A DNA stretch of 64,000 bases from contig NZ_JALHLE010000002.1 in the NCBI RefSeq assembly GCF_022832385.1, positions 124,001 through 188,000 on the forward strand. The letters are read 5' to 3'. The notes beneath the pieces were generated by a model. The model had not been told where the DNA came from. It was given only the letters and a program-made list of their open reading frames with translations, and ran no database searches. The translations under genes and the position numbers were made by a program. Of the stretch, positions 62,311 through 64,000 are shown in pieces; the stretch's first letter is position 1, and each line of letters starts with the position of its first letter. The DNA comes from Novosphingobium album (ex Hu et al. 2023) (GTDB lineage: Bacteria > Pseudomonadota > Alphaproteobacteria > Sphingomonadales > Sphingomonadaceae).

Positions 62311-63117
62311 TTGCCGACACGCTGCCGCCCGCTTCTCGGCACCTTTGTCGAGGTAACCGTGCCCAAGGGGGCCGCATCGGCGATCGATGCGGCCTTCGCG
62401 GCCATTGCCCATGTCCAATCGCTCATGTCGTTTCATGATGAGGGCAGCGACATCGCGCGCATCCGCCGCACACCGCCCGGCAAGCGTGTCGAGGTTGCAC
62501 CGGAAACGGCCGAAGTGCTGCGCGTCGCGCGCGACCTTCATCAGGCAAGCGGCGGATTGTTCGATGTGACGGTAGGGCACGAACTTGTACGCGGCGGATT
62601 TCTGCCGAAACCACGTTTCCGGGCCAAGCGGGGCCGCTGGGGGACCGCCACGGACATCGAGGTGCTGGACAGCGGGCATGTCCGGTGCGCCCGCCCCGTC
62701 CTGATCGACCTGGGCGGCATTGCCAAGGGCTATGCGGTCGACTGCGCGGTCGAGGCCTTGAAAGGCGCCGGAGCACCAGAAGGACTGGTCAATGCAGGCG
62801 GAGACATCCGCATGTTCGGCGGGCGCCCATGGCCAGTCTCGCTCAGGGATGCGGACGGTGGAGTGCGGAAGGAAATAACCCTGACCGACCGGGCGGTTGC
62901 CAGCTCCGCCAATCTGGGAAATCGCCGCCGCCGCTGGGGGCGGGTCTTCACGCCTCACATCGGCTTTGACCGCAAAGCAATCGTCTGCAAGGAGCGCGTG
63001 ACGGTGGTGGCGGACCGGTGCGTGATGGCGGATGCCATGACCAAGATCGCCATGGCCGACCGCGGGCTGGCGCAGTGCCTGCTTGCGGGACACGGCGGCT
63101 ATGTGCTGACCGATTGA
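62311..63117 (+). CDS. apbE: FAD:protein FMN transferase
   Basis: This 268-residue enzyme cleaves FAD and attaches FMN to threonine or serine of target proteins. The family features LLGTFVEV, DLGGIAKGYAVDCAVEAL and NAGGDIRMFGGRP are all clear, plus a C-terminal ADAMTKIAM. The start is a TTG ten bases past the FMN-binding gene with no strong ribosome site. Typical ApbE proteins have a signal peptide or lipobox; none is seen here, although the target is exported. No ATG with a signal was found upstream. Confidence 0.9.
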   Translation: MPTRCRPLLGTFVEVTVPKGAASAIDAAFAAIAHVQSLMSFHDEGSDIARIRRTPPGKRVEVAPETAEVLRVARDLHQASGGLFDVTVGHELVRGGFLPKPRFRAKRGRWGTATDIEVLDSGHVRCARPVLIDLGGIAKGYAVDCAVEALKGAGAPEGLVNAGGDIRMFGGRPWPVSLRDADGGVRKEITLTDRAVASSANLGNRRRRWGRVFTPHIGFDRKAIVCKERVTVVADRCVMADAMTKIAMADRGLAQCLLAGHGGYVLTD

Positions 63118-63137
63118 GACCTGGAGACGATTGCGCA

Positions 63138-63608
63138 ATGCCCAACCGCCGGACCGCACGGCTTGCTTCATGGCAGATCTGGCTGCTCAGCCTCTCGGGC
63201 ACTGGATTATGGCTGACGGGCGCCGCCTGGCTGCTGCTGCACTATTACGGACAGACCGAAGGGGATTTCGGCCCCGAGATGAACCCGCTTGAACCATGGA
63301 TGATGAAGCTCCACGGCTTCTTCCTCATTCCCGCACTGCTGGGCATCGGCGGCATGTTCGTCGCCCATATCCCCAAGGGGTGGCATCACACCGCACAGCG
63401 TTTTGCCGGGATCGTGTTCAGCGTGGTGCTGACTGTGCTCGTCGTCACCGGATACCTGCTTTATTATGCAGGGGGCGAGACCTTGCGCGAATGGAGCAGC
63501 CTGACCCACTGGATCATCGGCCTGACGCTCCCGGCGGCCTTCCTGTGGCACTACATCAACGGCCAACTGGTCCGGCGCCGCCGCAAGGCGCCAGCCGTTC
63601 ACACCTAG
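63138..63608 (+). CDS. four-helix membrane protein with paired histidines (haem b-like)
   Basis: This 156-residue protein has four hydrophobic helices. Histidines sit at positions 35 and 59 near the first loop, 77, 83 and 84 in the following loop, and 124 and 138 near the last helix, a pattern like haem b electron-transfer proteins or DUF4405-type domains. It has no extra domain. It follows apbE by 20 bases and would suit the role of passing electrons from the quinone pool to the flavoprotein. The haem content is inferred only. Confidence 0.72.
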   Translation: MPNRRTARLASWQIWLLSLSGTGLWLTGAAWLLLHYYGQTEGDFGPEMNPLEPWMMKLHGFFLIPALLGIGGMFVAHIPKGWHHTAQRFAGIVFSVVLTVLVVTGYLLYYAGGETLREWSSLTHWIIGLTLPAAFLWHYINGQLVRRRRKAPAVHT

Positions 63609-63621
63609 GCAGCGCGGCAGT

Positions 63622-64000
63622 TCATCCCAAGGTGCGGCGCCACTGCTCCAACCGCTGCACCGCTTCATCAATCACGGCATCGGGCTTGGTGAAACAGAAC
63701 CGCACGATGTTTTCGGGACGCCCCTCACCTTCGTAAAGCGCGGATACCGGAATCGTCGCGACGCCCGCCTCTGCGACCGCCCGCTGGCTGAATTCCCGAT
63801 CGGTCATCGTGATCCTCGAGGCGATGAGATCCACGCACAGGAACCATGTCGCGGCATTGGGCAGGACAACAAAGCCTGCCGTCTCCAGCCCGACCTTCAA
63901 CCGCGTGCGCGATGCGGCCCAGCCAGCACGCTGCTCCGCCAGCATCGCATCGGGCATCGTGAGCCCCTCGGCCACGGCCCATTGCAGCGGCGGCGCGCTG
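63622..64000 (-). CDS. class I/II aminotransferase (C-terminal part)
   Basis: About 125 codons of the C-terminal small domain are visible; the gene continues past the right edge. Segments such as GFVVLPNAATWFLCVDL and GVATIPVSALYEGEG with IVRFCFTKPD match methionine/kynurenine aminotransferases like YbdL. The PLP lysine and N-terminal domain are outside the window. It converges on the membrane gene with 13 bases between stops. Confidence 0.87.
   Translation of the reverse strand, partial: SAPPLQWAVAEGLTMPDAMLAEQRAGWAASRTRLKVGLETAGFVVLPNAATWFLCVDLIASRITMTDREFSQRAVAEAGVATIPVSALYEGEGRPENIVRFCFTKPDAVIDEAVQRLEQWRRTLG

Overview
This 64 kb window is a GC-rich chromosomal segment of an alphaproteobacterium, most likely a sphingomonad close to Novosphingobium or Sphingobium. 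The gene families support this: the tig-clpP-clpX order, UPF0262, DUF418 and DUF1674 proteins, a bacterioferritin with a Bfd ferredoxin, a P450 resembling the CYP101 (P450cam) family, SnoaL-like proteins and catabolic oxidoreductases. It is ordinary chromosome rather than a mobile region. I see no transposases, integrases, prophage modules or CRISPR arrays. Genes are densely packed on both strands and many overlap at start and stop codons.

Layout. 1-4.6 kb: protein quality control (clpX partial, clpP, trigger factor) with an exported amidase inserted on the opposite strand, and tRNA-Leu. 4.7-10 kb: VOC protein, signal peptide peptidase SppA, pyrB and a metal-site-less dihydroorotase homologue. 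10-14 kb: an orphan ParA-type ATPase with a small possible DNA-binding partner, flanked on both sides by SPOR-domain envelope proteins. 14-19.6 kb: DUF418 membrane protein, an apparently Fur-controlled bfd-bfr iron storage pair, an exported S9 peptidase, an AI-2E/PerM transporter. 19.6-25.7 kb: tRNA-Lys, folK, aguB, an exported methyltransferase-like protein, msrA, rsmB, the small SDH assembly factor gene (DUF1674) and a class III dioxygenase. 25.7-32.3 kb: a frameshifted GAF-GGDEF cyclase gene, L,D-transpeptidase, purA, an esterase, hisZ. 32.4-38.7 kb: a HilA/CadC-like regulator, a tautomerase, serC-serA separated by a palindromic repeat, an extensin-like lipoprotein. 38.8-47 kb: a catabolic island with two P450s, amidohydrolase, SDR-DoxX fusion, deazaflavin-type reductase, SnoaL protein and an acyl-CoA dehydrogenase-like flavoprotein. 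47-51.2 kb: the complete Anbu proteasome-like operon (ATP-grasp, alpha-E, transglutaminase, Anbu). 51.3-60.5 kb: HAD hydrolase, cysteine-free bL36, DUF4136 pair with M14 carboxypeptidase, cdd, degenerate GH25 protein, UPF0262, dnaB, an SDR without its YxxxK, and an NCS1 transporter. 60.8-63.6 kb: a four-gene set of outer-membrane barrel, FMN-binding protein, ApbE flavin transferase and small multi-histidine membrane protein, which looks like an envelope electron-transfer module. The window ends in a partial aminotransferase.

The most interesting candidates are the barrel/flavoprotein/ApbE/haem-like membrane module (60.8-63.6 kb), the Anbu operon with a glutamine-rich tail on its transglutaminase, the SPOR-flanked ParA pair, and several genes whose key catalytic residues have been replaced (dihydroorotase, SDR, GH25). 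All functions are inferred from reading the sequence; no database search was run.
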